Positions 11,301-19,127 of a stretch of DNA of 64,000 nucleotides are shown here, in pieces. The position numbers and the translations under genes were made by a program. Under the pieces are notes generated by a model, which did no database searches, was not told the DNA's origin, and saw nothing but the letters and a program-made list of their open reading frames with translations. Source of the stretch: Niabella yanshanensis. GTDB lineage: Bacteria > Bacteroidota > Bacteroidia > Chitinophagales > Chitinophagaceae. The stretch is from the NCBI RefSeq assembly GCF_034424215.1, contig NZ_CP139960.1, positions 1,674,001 to 1,738,000 of the forward strand, given 5' to 3'. How positions within the stretch are numbered: position 1 is the first letter of the stretch; each line of letters opens with the position of its first letter.

Positions 11301-11544
11301 AACCAATGAAGGAAATGATTTTGTAACCATACAAATAAGTAATGACGGACCTCTCGTACCAGCTGATGTAAGAAGCAAAATCTTTCAGCCTTTCTTCCGA
11401 TCCAAAAAAACAGATAAGATAACAGGAACCGGCATGGGACTGGCTTTATCCAGATCGTTAACGGAATTGCAAGGCGGCAGCTTAATCATGCATGTAGCCA
11501 ATCATTTAAATGTTTTTGTACTTAACTTGCCAACTGAAGCTTAA
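8392..11544 (+). CDS. Two-component sensor kinase with Reg_prop/Y_Y_Y sensor (HTCS sensor half)
   Basis: Periplasmic-sensing histidine kinase of 1050 aa. Order: signal anchor, two seven-bladed Reg_prop beta-propellers with many GLNRFDG/WIGT-type blades (about 30-670), Y_Y_Y domain (about 690-775), transmembrane helix (about 783-803), HisKA with AHEIRTPL (His841) and HATPase with a G-rich GTGMGLAL box near the C-terminus. This is the sensor half of a hybrid two-component system; such sensors bind PUL breakdown products. It stops right after the HATPase, and receiver plus AraC parts are in the next gene, 7 nt downstream. The start is non-ATG: TTG at 8392, or more likely TTG at 8410, which gives a cleaner signal peptide (RTFFILIS...). 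A TATGTTTG box overlaps 8387-8394. Divergent from susC, so it probably controls that operon. Confidence 0.92.
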   Translation: MVKQIALRTFFILISLLINIGLFSYRSYAQRYYFEHFQVEQGISNNTASCVIQDQKGFIWIGTKDGLNRFDGYNFKIFRNERNDPTSLGNNSVWKLFESSNGTIWVGTEHGIFAYDPHLETFSHAAGTPKQLVRAMVEDAEGNMWFIISFRLYVLSAKTKKVTAVQGAHLDFCTAITLSKNKEIWVATMYGNIGRYNADTEKFNFFSVFDHSPAPVSPWLERIFDTGEGYLLIGTATQGIKKFNLASNTYDDVLIYNADNTEIFARDFLKIKPDEYWIATESGIYIYNTTHNSFNNLKKDYQNPYAISDNAVYSFCRDKQGGIWIGTYFGGINYLPNKGLVFQKYFPQFGTGTIKANAIREITSDNHENLWIGTEDDGLYKLNPNTGVFSNYKPSQKGKGIAHTNIHGLAFSQNKLWVGTFEHGLNAMNLPEATVTDHYTSNPATGLRSNFIHSLYKTADDRLWVGTSNGIYIYNRKHNNFITPGYFPKDAFYSSILELSDGSILAGTFQDGLHYYSPARKTYGRIQIIKNHINLLAENRITYLFESNDKTIWIASEDKLYNVNTQTNNVLIFSTSTGLPSNMIYTIVEDDQHNKWITTSKGLVLMDPQYKILRIFTKMDGLLNDQFNYSSCHKTRDGTIYLGSVKGLISFNPGNLRMEHYSPPVYITNISFFNNSLSVNPEKGPLRQSALITEEITLPYDQSTFHIDFAALNFTSPGNIEYAYRLENLDKKWNYIKTNRRVYFTNLSPGSYLFRVRSTDGNGEWSAHEKTLLIKILPPWWRTHWAYLIYALFAALGVYGMVRFYHNRQLEKQQRNMELFERIKEKETYESKIDFFTKIAHEIRTPLTLIKAPLEKLLRGLASPTQKEKYLAVMNKNTDRLLDLTNQLLDFRRVEAGAFALSMEAKNINDLVKNIWNNFHPLAESKGIKMEFTSQGVYTCKIDEEATTKIVSNLLDNAVKYCQHIVTVSITNEGNDFVTIQISNDGPLVPADVRSKIFQPFFRSKKTDKITGTGMGLALSRSLTELQGGSLIMHVANHLNVFVLNLPTEA

Positions 11545-11551
11545 ATAAATA

Positions 11552-12325
11552 ATGGAAGCCAATTCAGAAAAACCTGCTATATTGATCGTAGATGATAACG
11601 AAGACATACTCGACTTTTTACAGGATGACCTGGGAGAGCTCTATACCATTTTCACAGCACCCAATGGAGTTCAGGCTTTATCAGTTTTAGATCACCAGGT
11701 GGTGCAACTGGTGATCAGTGATGTGATGATGCCTGAAATGGACGGCATTGAACTGTGTGAGAAAATAAAGTCCAGCTTTGAATTGAGCCATATCCCTGTC
11801 ATATTGTTAACAGCAAAGAATACCTTGCAGGCAAAAATTGAGGGGCTCAATACGGGTGCTGACGCCTATATTGAAAAGCCCTTTTCGCCCGAACACCTGG
11901 CGGCACAGGTTTTTAGTTTACTGAATAACCGCAATAAAATAAAGGACTATTTTGCTCAATCGCCATTAGCTCACATTAAAAGTATGGCACATTCTAAAAT
12001 GGACGAAGAATTCCTTGAAAAGATGAATAATTTTATTGTGGAACATATTTCAGATACCGACCTGGATGTGGATCACCTGGCGATAGCCATGAATATGAGC
12101 CGCGCCACTTTCTACAGAAAAGTAAAGTCCATATCCAACCTCTCTCCTAATGAAATGATCAATATATCCCGATTGAAAAAAGCGGTTGAATTGATGAACA
12201 CCCGCATGTTCCCCCTAAGCGAAATTGCCGAACGGGTAGGCTACCAGACTTTAACTCAGTTGGGAAGAAATTTTCAGAAGCAATTCAAGCTTACTCCCAG
12301 CGAATACCTGCAGATGCAAAAATGA
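11552..12325 (+). CDS. Response regulator, receiver plus AraC-type HTH (HTCS output half)
   Basis: DNA-binding response regulator of 257 aa. Receiver domain residues 8-125: acidic pair D14 D15, phospho-acceptor D57 (in SDVMMPEMDG), conserved switch region and Lys in YIEKPF. The C-terminal AraC-family HTH (about 155-255) shows both helix-turn-helices, including MSRATFYRKVK and the signature IAERVGYQTLTQLGRNFQKQF...TPSEYL. In most Bacteroidetes this pair of domains is fused to the C-terminus of the sensor; here it starts 7 nt after the kinase stop in another frame and has its own ATG. Predicted to activate the divergent PUL operon. It ends 8 nt from the convergent PAS kinase. Confidence 0.93.
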   Translation: MEANSEKPAILIVDDNEDILDFLQDDLGELYTIFTAPNGVQALSVLDHQVVQLVISDVMMPEMDGIELCEKIKSSFELSHIPVILLTAKNTLQAKIEGLNTGADAYIEKPFSPEHLAAQVFSLLNNRNKIKDYFAQSPLAHIKSMAHSKMDEEFLEKMNNFIVEHISDTDLDVDHLAIAMNMSRATFYRKVKSISNLSPNEMINISRLKKAVELMNTRMFPLSEIAERVGYQTLTQLGRNFQKQFKLTPSEYLQMQK

Positions 12326-12333
12326 TCTCTTAT

Positions 12334-14610
12334 TTACGCAATGCTTTTAAGCGTCCCGAAAACTACTGTAAATGTACTGCCTTCGTTAACGTTGCTTTCA
12401 ACGTGTATGGTTCCGCCTAAAGACTCGATCTGGGTTTTGGTAAGATAGAGCCCTACCCCTTTACTGTCCATACCCTTATGAAACACCTGGTTTAGCTTGA
12501 ATATTTTGTCGCCATATTTTACCATATCAATGCCAAACCCGTTATCCCGTACCTGCAGCGCAATAGCTCCGCCCTCAACTATGCGGGTACTGATCCATAT
12601 TTTTGACGCTACAAGAGGATTACAATACTTTACTGCATTGCTTACAAGATTATACAGAATGCTCTCCAGGTAGGGCCTGGGATAGTACATCTTTCCTACG
12701 CCAAGATTTCTTTGAATGTCTATGTTCCTTTTCAGTATATCGCCGGCAAGCTGGTCCACAACCGCATTAATCGCTTCATCGAAATCGCAATTATCAAATG
12801 GTACTTCCCGGTTTAGCCTGATCTCTGCTATATTCAACAAGGTTTCGAGGCTGTTAGTCATTGATAAACCCACCGTATCGAGCAAAGACGCCAGCTCGTC
12901 AATAGTAAATGAGCCCGCTAAAATATTGGCATCCTCATGATCAGATATCCTGCCACATTTAATGTTTAATACCCGGGTCAATAAATTAATATTTTTCGCC
13001 GGCCCGCGGAGGTTATGCGCAATAGCATGACTTATCTCCTCCAATTCCTTCACCTTACCCAACAGTTTTTCCCTGGCACTGTTAAGCTCTATATTTTTTG
13101 ACCGTAGTTTGTTGGTAAGGTCCTTTCTGGCAGTGATATCTACCAGTTGAGAGATAAAGAACAAAGGATGCGATTGCGCATCTCTCACAACAGAGGTTGT
13201 CAATAATATCCAAATAACCCGTCCTGATTTGGTGATATACCTTTTTTCAATATGATAATTGTCGGCCTGGTTATTCAGCACATTTTTCATGAGATGCAGA
13301 TCCTGGTCCAGATCTTCAGGATAAGTAATATCCTGGAAGGTAAGCCTAAACAATTCTTCCCGTGTATACCCAAGCATCTTACACAGGGCATCATTTACCG
13401 CATTCCATTTTCCTTCAGGACTTACTACCGCCATACCGGTACCCGACAAATTGAAATAAGTGGAAAAAGTCTTTTCACTGGCGCGTAATTCAGCCTCGGC
13501 ATGCATACGATCGCTGATGTCCTGTGCAAACGCTATTACATACTGCTCCCCATTGGGGTTGCTGAATACATAATTTTTATAGAGCAGGTGTTTTATACTT
13601 CCATCACCGGCTAAAACGCTTAACACCCCTTCGGCAGTTGTTTTTTTCCTGATCACATCCAGGTATTGAACTTGTACATCGCTTCTGAATTTCTCCGGAA
13701 CAAGATCAGCAATGTTTCTGCCTTTCAACTCATCATATGAATACTGAAGCAGTTCGGTTGCATAGGGGTTTACGTTCAGTACATTTCCCTCCAGATCGTG
13801 TGTACAAATAGCAGCCAGGCTATAATCAAATATTATTTTATACTGTTTTCTATCTTCGACATGGGCAAGGTCTGCAAGTTTTTTCTCATGAATATCTTTA
13901 TGGGTGCCAATAAACCGCAAAGGCTTGCCATCGTCGCTGAAAGCCGTTACGACTCCCCTGCTCAATATCCACCGGTAGCTGCCATCTTTACGCTGAAACC
14001 TGATCTCACATGTATAAACAGGTGTTTTCCCCGACACATGATCCTCCATAGCTTTTTGAGAAATCGGCAGGTCTTCCGGATGTATTTTTGTGGCCCACTG
14101 CTCGGTGGTTACAATTTCGCTTTGCGAATAACCAAATATCTCTTCCCATTTGGACGAAAAGAAAATCCGCCTGGTTTGCAAATTCACATCCCAGATCCCA
14201 TCGCCTACTGCATCCAACGCCAAACGCCACTTGTCTTCGGTTACTTCCTTCACCTCAGTTCTTTCTACTACCACCAGGCTGAAGTCGTCGCTATATGACG
14301 CGGGTAGTATCTTGATGGCAAACCTGGCAGCCTTGCCATCAAGGGTTATATTGTATTCAAAAAATTGCGGTTTGCCTTGCTGAAATACCTTGCGGATGGA
14401 CGACACACATTCCCTGATGATGGTATCATTATTAATATCGGAAGCGTATAACCCCAGGTATAAAGCCCGGCCCCGCTCTTCATCTTCACTATTTCCCGCC
14501 CATACGTTAGTAATTTTTTCATCGCGTGAAACTTCAAAAATGCGGAACGCAAATGTTTTGAATGCCTTTATGACGGCATCTCTACTCGTATTGACCGGGT
14601 CACTATCCAT
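12334..14610 (-). CDS. Multi-PAS sensor histidine kinase (cytoplasmic)
   Basis: Protein of 758 aa without a signal peptide or evident membrane helix, so probably a cytosolic sensor. An N-terminal PAS-like segment (about 10-120) is followed by three recognisable PAS/PAC units (about 125-250, 255-370, 380-495; each ends with a PAC motif such as RWILSRGVVTAFSDDGKP), a short coiled coil, a HisKA-like dimerisation region with AHNLRGP (His about 532) and a HATPase with NAVKYCN (N-box), DNGFGIDM (G1) and GVGLYLTK (G2). No receiver or DNA-binding domain is fused, and no cognate regulator is adjacent apart from the convergent HTCS regulator. The signal is unknown; PAS domains could hold a small ligand or cofactor. 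Confidence 0.9.
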   Translation of the reverse strand: MDSDPVNTSRDAVIKAFKTFAFRIFEVSRDEKITNVWAGNSEDEERGRALYLGLYASDINNDTIIRECVSSIRKVFQQGKPQFFEYNITLDGKAARFAIKILPASYSDDFSLVVVERTEVKEVTEDKWRLALDAVGDGIWDVNLQTRRIFFSSKWEEIFGYSQSEIVTTEQWATKIHPEDLPISQKAMEDHVSGKTPVYTCEIRFQRKDGSYRWILSRGVVTAFSDDGKPLRFIGTHKDIHEKKLADLAHVEDRKQYKIIFDYSLAAICTHDLEGNVLNVNPYATELLQYSYDELKGRNIADLVPEKFRSDVQVQYLDVIRKKTTAEGVLSVLAGDGSIKHLLYKNYVFSNPNGEQYVIAFAQDISDRMHAEAELRASEKTFSTYFNLSGTGMAVVSPEGKWNAVNDALCKMLGYTREELFRLTFQDITYPEDLDQDLHLMKNVLNNQADNYHIEKRYITKSGRVIWILLTTSVVRDAQSHPLFFISQLVDITARKDLTNKLRSKNIELNSAREKLLGKVKELEEISHAIAHNLRGPAKNINLLTRVLNIKCGRISDHEDANILAGSFTIDELASLLDTVGLSMTNSLETLLNIAEIRLNREVPFDNCDFDEAINAVVDQLAGDILKRNIDIQRNLGVGKMYYPRPYLESILYNLVSNAVKYCNPLVASKIWISTRIVEGGAIALQVRDNGFGIDMVKYGDKIFKLNQVFHKGMDSKGVGLYLTKTQIESLGGTIHVESNVNEGSTFTVVFGTLKSIA

Positions 14611-14675
14611 AAGGCAGAATAATTTGATAAGGTTAACCTAAGCAAAAAACAGAAGTTCCTCATTTCCTTTCCTGC

Positions 14676-15845
14676 TTAGAAGACAAATGAGGTTTCCGGG
14701 GTAATGATCTCCAGTGATTTAGTTTCCGAAGCCTCCACGCGACCAATTACCTGCGCCTGCACACCTAAACTTTGGGCAACGCTGATAATAACGTCAGCAT
14801 CAGCTTCATTGGTATAAATTTCAAGACGGGTCCCCATATTAAACACCTGGTACATTTCGCGGGCATCGGCGCCGCTGGCATCCCTGATGATATCAAAAAT
14901 TACCGGTGGCGTAAACAGGTTATCTTTTACGATCTTTACATTACCGGGCATATATTTCATGCACTTGGTTTGCCCGCCGCCACTACAATGTATCAATCCG
15001 TTAATCGCATCAAAATGCTCTTCCAGCAATACTTTCATTACCGGTGCAAAGGTGCGGGTAGGGCTTAAAACCAGCTTTCCAATAGTAGTTTCAGTGTCAT
15101 CTACTGTTATTGTATCGGTAAGTCGGTGCTTACCTATATATACCACATCATCACTCAGCTTAGGCTCAAAAGTTTCGGGATATTGTTCCGCATAAAACTT
15201 ATTCAATACGTCATGCCTGGCACTGGTTAAACCATTGCTCGCCAGGCCACTGTTATATTCGGTTTCATAGCTGGCTTTGCCAAAAGAAGCCAGCCCAACA
15301 ATTACATTACCGGGTTGAATCTTTTCGTTGGTAACCAGCTTGTCTTTAGGCCACCGGGCCACCATCGTACCGTTTACGGCCACAGTGCGTACCACATCTC
15401 CCACGTCAGCCGTTTCCCCACCCATAAAAGTGATATTCACTCCCCAGGCCTTCATGGTATCAAAGAATTCCTGGCTGCCATTGATCACTTCACTGAGCAC
15501 TTCGGCCGGTATCAGGGTTTTATTCCTATCGATTGTTGATGAAAAAGCCAGCTTATCATAAATACCCACACAAAGCAGGTCATCCAGGTTCATTACGATA
15601 GCGTCCTGTGCAATGCCTTTCCAGATGCTGGCATCCCCGGTTTCTTTCCAATACAGATAAGCCAGGATACTTTTGGTACCGGCTCCATCAGCATGCATTA
15701 CATTTACCCAATCAGGATCGCCCACCAATACATCAGCATAAATTTTACAAAAAGCATTTTCATAAAGCCCTTTATCCAGCTTTTTTACAGCTTCATGTAC
15801 TTCTTCTTTTTGGGCAGATACACCTCTTTTGGAATATAATGACAT
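14676..15845 (-). CDS. purM: Phosphoribosylformylglycinamidine cyclo-ligase (AIR synthase)
   Basis: Catalyses ATP-dependent closure of FGAM to AIR in purine biosynthesis (cytosol). At 389 aa it is the longer Bacteroidetes form (E. coli PurM is about 345). The PurM-type ATP-binding fold is evident: VMHADGAGTKS near residue 50, DAIVMNLDDLLCVG near 85, MGGETADVGD near 140 and FNMGTRLEIY near 345. It stands alone on the minus strand. The other purine gene in the window is purE at 31319, not linked to it. Confidence 0.93.
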   Translation of the reverse strand: MSLYSKRGVSAQKEEVHEAVKKLDKGLYENAFCKIYADVLVGDPDWVNVMHADGAGTKSILAYLYWKETGDASIWKGIAQDAIVMNLDDLLCVGIYDKLAFSSTIDRNKTLIPAEVLSEVINGSQEFFDTMKAWGVNITFMGGETADVGDVVRTVAVNGTMVARWPKDKLVTNEKIQPGNVIVGLASFGKASYETEYNSGLASNGLTSARHDVLNKFYAEQYPETFEPKLSDDVVYIGKHRLTDTITVDDTETTIGKLVLSPTRTFAPVMKVLLEEHFDAINGLIHCSGGGQTKCMKYMPGNVKIVKDNLFTPPVIFDIIRDASGADAREMYQVFNMGTRLEIYTNEADADVIISVAQSLGVQAQVIGRVEASETKSLEIITPETSFVF

Positions 15846-15996
15846 TCTTTACTATTTTATTTAACCGGCTACCAACCTTTTTACCGGTGGGACAGCTCTT
15901 CTATTTGCCGCGAAGATAGAATAAAAGCAGGTTCATTAACCAACCGCTTATTGTGCACCAGACCTGCTAACTTTTCAACATTTCAATTGGTAAACC

Positions 15997-16004
15997 TAAT
16001 TTTG
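15997..16004 (+). promoter_or_regulatory. ribF -7 promoter box
   Basis: TAATTTTG matches TAnnTTTG and ends 6 nt before the ribF ATG at 16011. With the usual spacing the transcript would start at or next to the start codon. The -33 box is not clear. Confidence 0.4.
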
Positions 16005-16010
16005 CGTTCC

Positions 16011-16952
16011 ATGCAAATTCATTACGATATTAATCAATTGCCGGTTTTCAAAAATGCCGTGGTTACAATAGGCACTTTTGATGGTGTACATGAAGGTCAT
16101 AAGAAAATAATCGACCAGCTGACCAAAACAGCACAGGAAGCGGGAGGAGAATCCGTTATCATTACTTTCCACCCCCATCCGCGTAAGATCGTATCCTCGT
16201 CTATACTGGGTATTCGCCTGATTAATACGTTAAATGAAAAGACAGAGCTACTGGAACAATTGGGTATCAATCATTTAGTAATCACACCTTTTACCGAGGT
16301 TTTTGCCAACCAGGAGCCGGAAGATTACCTGAAGGATTTCCTGATCGATAAATTTCACCCCCATACCATTATTATTGGCTATGACCATCATTTTGGCAAA
16401 AACCGCAAGGGGAATTATAAGCTGTTAGAAAGCTACCAGGAAAAATATGGCTACCATCTTAAAGAAATTCCTAAACATATCCTGGATCATATCGGCATTA
16501 GTTCTACCAAAATACGGGAATCCATCCTTAACGGTGACACTACCACCACCAATCACCTGCTGGGTTATCCCTTCTTTTTTGAAGGCGAAGTGGTGCATGG
16601 AGACAAATTAGGGCGGGAATTAGGCTACCCTACCGCCAATTTAAAAGTGCAGAATGAAGAAAAAATATTACCCTGCGATGGCATTTATGCCGTGTATGCG
16701 TCAGTAAAAAATATCGACGGCGGCTATGGCCCCGTTTTAAAAGGGATGATGAGCATTGGCTTCAGGCCTACTGTAGACGGTACCAAAAGGGTTATTGAGG
16801 TAAATCTCTTCGATTTTCAAAATGATATTTACGGTAAAACCTTACGGGTATATGTAAAACAGTTCTTAAGGTCAGAAGAAAAATTCGACAGCCTGGAGGC
16901 TTTGGTTAAGAAAATAGATGACGATAAAGAAAGGAGTTTGAAAGTGTTGTAA
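16011..16952 (+). CDS. ribF: Bifunctional riboflavin kinase / FAD synthetase
   Basis: Makes FMN from riboflavin and then FAD, 313 aa. The ATG at 16011 is chosen because the protein then opens MQIHYDINQLP just before the nucleotidyl-transferase core; a longer frame opens upstream at 15951 but adds unconserved residues. N-terminal FAD synthetase: TIGTFDGVHEGHKKII (HxGH-type nucleotide-binding motif), IIGYDHHFGKNRKG and the ISSTKIRESI motif. C-terminal flavokinase: EVVHGDKLGRELGYPTANL and a GVMSIG-like segment (GMMSIGFRPT), then EVNLFDF. Monocistronic; no FMN riboswitch is visible upstream. Confidence 0.95.
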   Translation: MQIHYDINQLPVFKNAVVTIGTFDGVHEGHKKIIDQLTKTAQEAGGESVIITFHPHPRKIVSSSILGIRLINTLNEKTELLEQLGINHLVITPFTEVFANQEPEDYLKDFLIDKFHPHTIIIGYDHHFGKNRKGNYKLLESYQEKYGYHLKEIPKHILDHIGISSTKIRESILNGDTTTTNHLLGYPFFFEGEVVHGDKLGRELGYPTANLKVQNEEKILPCDGIYAVYASVKNIDGGYGPVLKGMMSIGFRPTVDGTKRVIEVNLFDFQNDIYGKTLRVYVKQFLRSEEKFDSLEALVKKIDDDKERSLKVL

Positions 16953-17036
16953 CTAACAAGATATTGCAGTTTTGTAAAGTCAAACATCGCCAAACATTGC
17001 GCCATCGCTGCTTTCGTATGGACTGTATTTTAGCGA

Positions 17037-17441
17037 TTATCTTTTCAATGATCTTAAATGTTTAATATCCTCCAAATCTTTCTTACGCCCTGTAGCTTCT
17101 TTGTCTGTTATTAAATCAACGTAATTCATTACAAATATCTCCACGCCTTCAACACTAATTACTTCCTTTCTTTTATAGGCATCAAAAAAGTCTATATCGG
17201 CTACTATTCCCGGAATAAGATCTAACGAAAAATTATCAAGTTCCAATTTGAAATAGGAGGATTTTGGATTGGGTGTTTGCTCGTTTAGAAATTCGGTAAT
17301 GTCATATTCGAATTCCTCCATCACATGTAAAACTTTGAAATAGTTTTCATAAGTAGGTAGATACCAAATATCAATATCTGGTTTATCAATTAATTCGCCA
17401 AAATCACTCACTGAAGGCCGGAAATAGCCGTTAAGCCCCAC
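17037..17441 (-). CDS. Nucleotidyltransferase (Bacteroidetes nucleotidyl transferase AbiEii/DUF6036-like), 5' end disrupted
   Basis: The frame reads 134 aa from a GTG at 17441, but coding similarity clearly continues upstream. In the same frame, codons 17442-17487 give KHQVNYLIIGGTAV, which carries the GG motif of the nucleotidyltransferase fold, with DIDIW of the catalytic Asp pair further on. A TAA at 17488-17490 separates this from an in-frame ATG at 17502 (M-F-V-V-L-stop-Q-K-H). The TAA is one base from TTA (Leu), so a nonsense mutation is a simple explanation; alternatively translation begins at a non-ATG codon (ATT at 17459 or 17456). A GTG start would drop half the active site. Downstream partner of the small gene 17510-17701. 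Role (tRNA- or toxin-type NTase) unknown. Confidence 0.6.
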   Translation of the reverse strand: MGLNGYFRPSVSDFGELIDKPDIDIWYLPTYENYFKVLHVMEEFEYDITEFLNEQTPNPKSSYFKLELDNFSLDLIPGIVADIDFFDAYKRKEVISVEGVEIFVMNYVDLITDKEATGRKKDLEDIKHLRSLKR

Positions 17442-17509
17442 TGCTGTCCCTCCAATAATAAGATAGTTTACCTGGTGTTTTTGTTAAAGCACTACAAACA
17501 TGGAGTAAG

Positions 17510-17701
17510 CTACTTTTTATATTTGGCAACATTGAATGAATTAGACAGAGCTAATTTGCTCTTTTCAGTTTTCAAAGTATAAATTTTCTGAAGTAAAGAA
17601 GTGAACTCAACGTGCTTTTTAACGCTCACAACAGTATTTACGGCATTCTTTTCAGCAGCCTTTAATTCTTGAAATGTATTATATTTCTGAACTGTCTTCA
17701 T
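17510..17701 (-). CDS. Small protein upstream of nucleotidyltransferase
   Basis: Protein of 63 aa, basic and Lys-rich, predicted mostly helical, with no signal peptide or cysteine. It opens with MKTVQKYNTFQELKAAEKN. Its stop at 17510-17512 lies only 8 nt before the in-frame ATG at 17502 of the disrupted nucleotidyltransferase, so the two appear to be one transcript. Such small helical genes commonly precede this nucleotidyltransferase type in Bacteroidetes, which suggests a functional pair, possibly toxin-antitoxin-like; that is inference from arrangement only. Confidence 0.6.
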   Translation of the reverse strand: MKTVQKYNTFQELKAAEKNAVNTVVSVKKHVEFTSLLQKIYTLKTEKSKLALSNSFNVAKYKK

Positions 17702-17951
17702 TTAGAAAAACAATTTAAAATCGTTTTTAACTACATAAAATTCATGCAAAACAAATCATTTCCGGCATCTACCAATAAAAACAATACAATCCAATTACTA
17801 TAAATAATTTAAACAAATAAAAATTGTATAATTTATTCTCTTTAAGTGTCTGTTTTTGCACACAGCTATTTGAAATAAATTTATGAATTCATTGACCACG
17901 AATGGCAAACCAGCTAATTTTAATTATTGGCAAAGGTTCGCACATTTCAAC

Positions 17952-17959
17952 TATTTTTG
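17952..17959 (+). promoter_or_regulatory. gatC -7 promoter box
   Basis: TATTTTTG matches TAnnTTTG and is separated by only four bases from the gatC ATG at 17964, implying a leaderless or nearly leaderless transcript. A TTGG lies about 22 nt upstream, slightly further than the usual 19. Confidence 0.4.
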
Positions 17960-17963
17960 ATAT

Positions 17964-18254
17964 ATGGAAGTAAATGACGCATTGGTTAATAAATTAGCAC
18001 ATCTTTCCAAACTGACTTTTACCGAGCAGGAAAAAAAAGATATTTCAAAAGATCTTCAGAATATGATCGGCTTTGTTGAAAAGCTGAATGAGCTGGATCT
18101 GAAAGAGGTGGAACCATTAATGCATATGAGTGAAGAAATTAATGTACTACGGGAGGATGTGATCAAAGGTTCTGCCAGTCGCGAAGAAGCGCTAAAAAAT
18201 GCGCCCGAAACAGACGGGCAGTTTTTCCTGGTGCCCAAAGTGATCAAGAAGTAA
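17964..18254 (+). CDS. gatC: Asp-tRNA(Asn)/Glu-tRNA(Gln) amidotransferase subunit C
   Basis: Small subunit (96 aa, the family length) of the GatCAB transamidosome that converts Glu-tRNA(Gln) and Asp-tRNA(Asn) to the amidated forms; it clamps GatA and GatB together. Typical features: LAHLSKLTFTEQEKKDISKDL near the N-terminus, MIGFVEKLNELDLKEVEPL in the middle, and the closing EALKNAPETDGQFFLVPKVI. gatA and gatB are not in the window. It is followed after 49 nt by an ABC ATPase gene. Confidence 0.95.
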   Translation: MEVNDALVNKLAHLSKLTFTEQEKKDISKDLQNMIGFVEKLNELDLKEVEPLMHMSEEINVLREDVIKGSASREEALKNAPETDGQFFLVPKVIKK

Positions 18255-18303
18255 ATGAGGGTGATCAATAGTAAATAATGAGTAATCAATAAATATTTAA
18301 TAG
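18255..18303 (-). repeat. Degenerate word-repeat spacer (TATTCACTATT family, inverted)
   Basis: The 49-nt gap between gatC and the ABC gene is built from variants of one short word, read on the minus strand as TTGATTACTCATTATTTAC and similar. The same vocabulary fills the spacer before the VWA gene at 48896-48975 in the opposite orientation. No coding potential. Confidence 0.4.
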
Positions 18304-19011
18304 TTGCCAGGTATTATCCATATTGAACAATTGCGTAAAAGCTACTTTATGGGCCAGCAGGAACTGCAGGTGCTAAAGGGCGTTTCGTTGGATATACACA
18401 AAAACGAGTATGTATCTTTAATGGGACCTTCCGGTAGTGGCAAGAGTACACTAATGAATATACTGGGTTGCCTGGATAGTCCTACCGCGGGCACCTATAT
18501 CTTAAATGGGCATGATGTAAGCAAAATGCATGACAATGCTTTGGCCGAAGTGCGCAATAAAGAAATTGGTTTTGTATTTCAGCAATTCAACCTGCTCCCC
18601 CGCCTAACCGCACTTGAAAACGTAGCATTGCCGCTTATTTATGCAGGTGTTTCCAAAAGCCAGCGTAATGAAAGAGCTATGCAGGTATTGGAAAAAGTGA
18701 ATCTTACCGATCGCAGCCATCACAAGCCCAATGAGCTGAGCGGCGGTCAATGCCAGCGTGTGGCTATTGCCAGGGCATTGGTGAATGATCCCTCCATTAT
18801 ACTTGCCGATGAGCCTACCGGCAACCTGGATACCAAAACTTCCTACGAGATCATGGACATCTTCGGAAAAATACATGCAGGAGGCAATACGGTGGTGTTG
18901 GTAACCCATGAAGAAGATATCGCGCAACACTCCCATCGCATTGTACGCTTAAGAGATGGTTTAATCGAAACGGACAAAAGAGTTGAAAATCCTACCCTTG
19001 CGAAAATCTAA
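18304..19011 (+). CDS. ABC transporter ATP-binding protein (MacB/LolD type)
   Basis: Cytosolic ATPase of 235 aa from a TTG start at 18304 (the next in-frame ATG at residue 17 would remove the first strand). Complete ABC motifs: Walker [10 protein letters not shown] (about 39-47), Q-loop [13 protein letters not shown], signature LSGGQ (about 146), Walker [13 protein letters not shown] (about 168) and switch His in VTHE. The [18 protein letters not shown] stretch is typical of MacB/LolD/FtsE-like enzymes that power mechanotransmission permeases. No permease gene is adjacent, so the partner is elsewhere. Confidence 0.9.
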   Translation: MPGIIHIEQLRKSYFMGQQELQVLKGVSLDIHKNEYVSLMGPSGSGKSTLMNILGCLDSPTAGTYILNGHDVSKMHDNALAEVRNKEIGFVFQQFNLLPRLTALENVALPLIYAGVSKSQRNERAMQVLEKVNLTDRSHHKPNELSGGQCQRVAIARALVNDPSIILADEPTGNLDTKTSYEIMDIFGKIHAGGNTVVLVTHEEDIAQHSHRIVRLRDGLIETDKRVENPTLAKI

Positions 19012-19015
19012 TTTT

Positions 19016-19121
19016 TGAAGTTCAAGGTTTGAGATTCAAGCTTGGCAGTCCTATGTGTTAGTTCAAAAGATATTAAAGCCCCTCTCAACTCTAAACCTTA
19101 AACTTTTAATCTTAAACTTGT
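19016..19121. repeat. Degenerate word-repeat spacer (TTCAAGGTTTGAG family, inverted halves)
   Basis: The spacer between the ABC gene and the ATR gene carries TTGAAGTTCAAGGTTTGAG on its left side and, on its right side, the same kind of words in reverse complement (CTAAACCTTAAACTTTTAAT), so the transcript could fold into a long imperfect hairpin. Confidence 0.45.
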
Positions 19122-19127
19122 TCAGCA

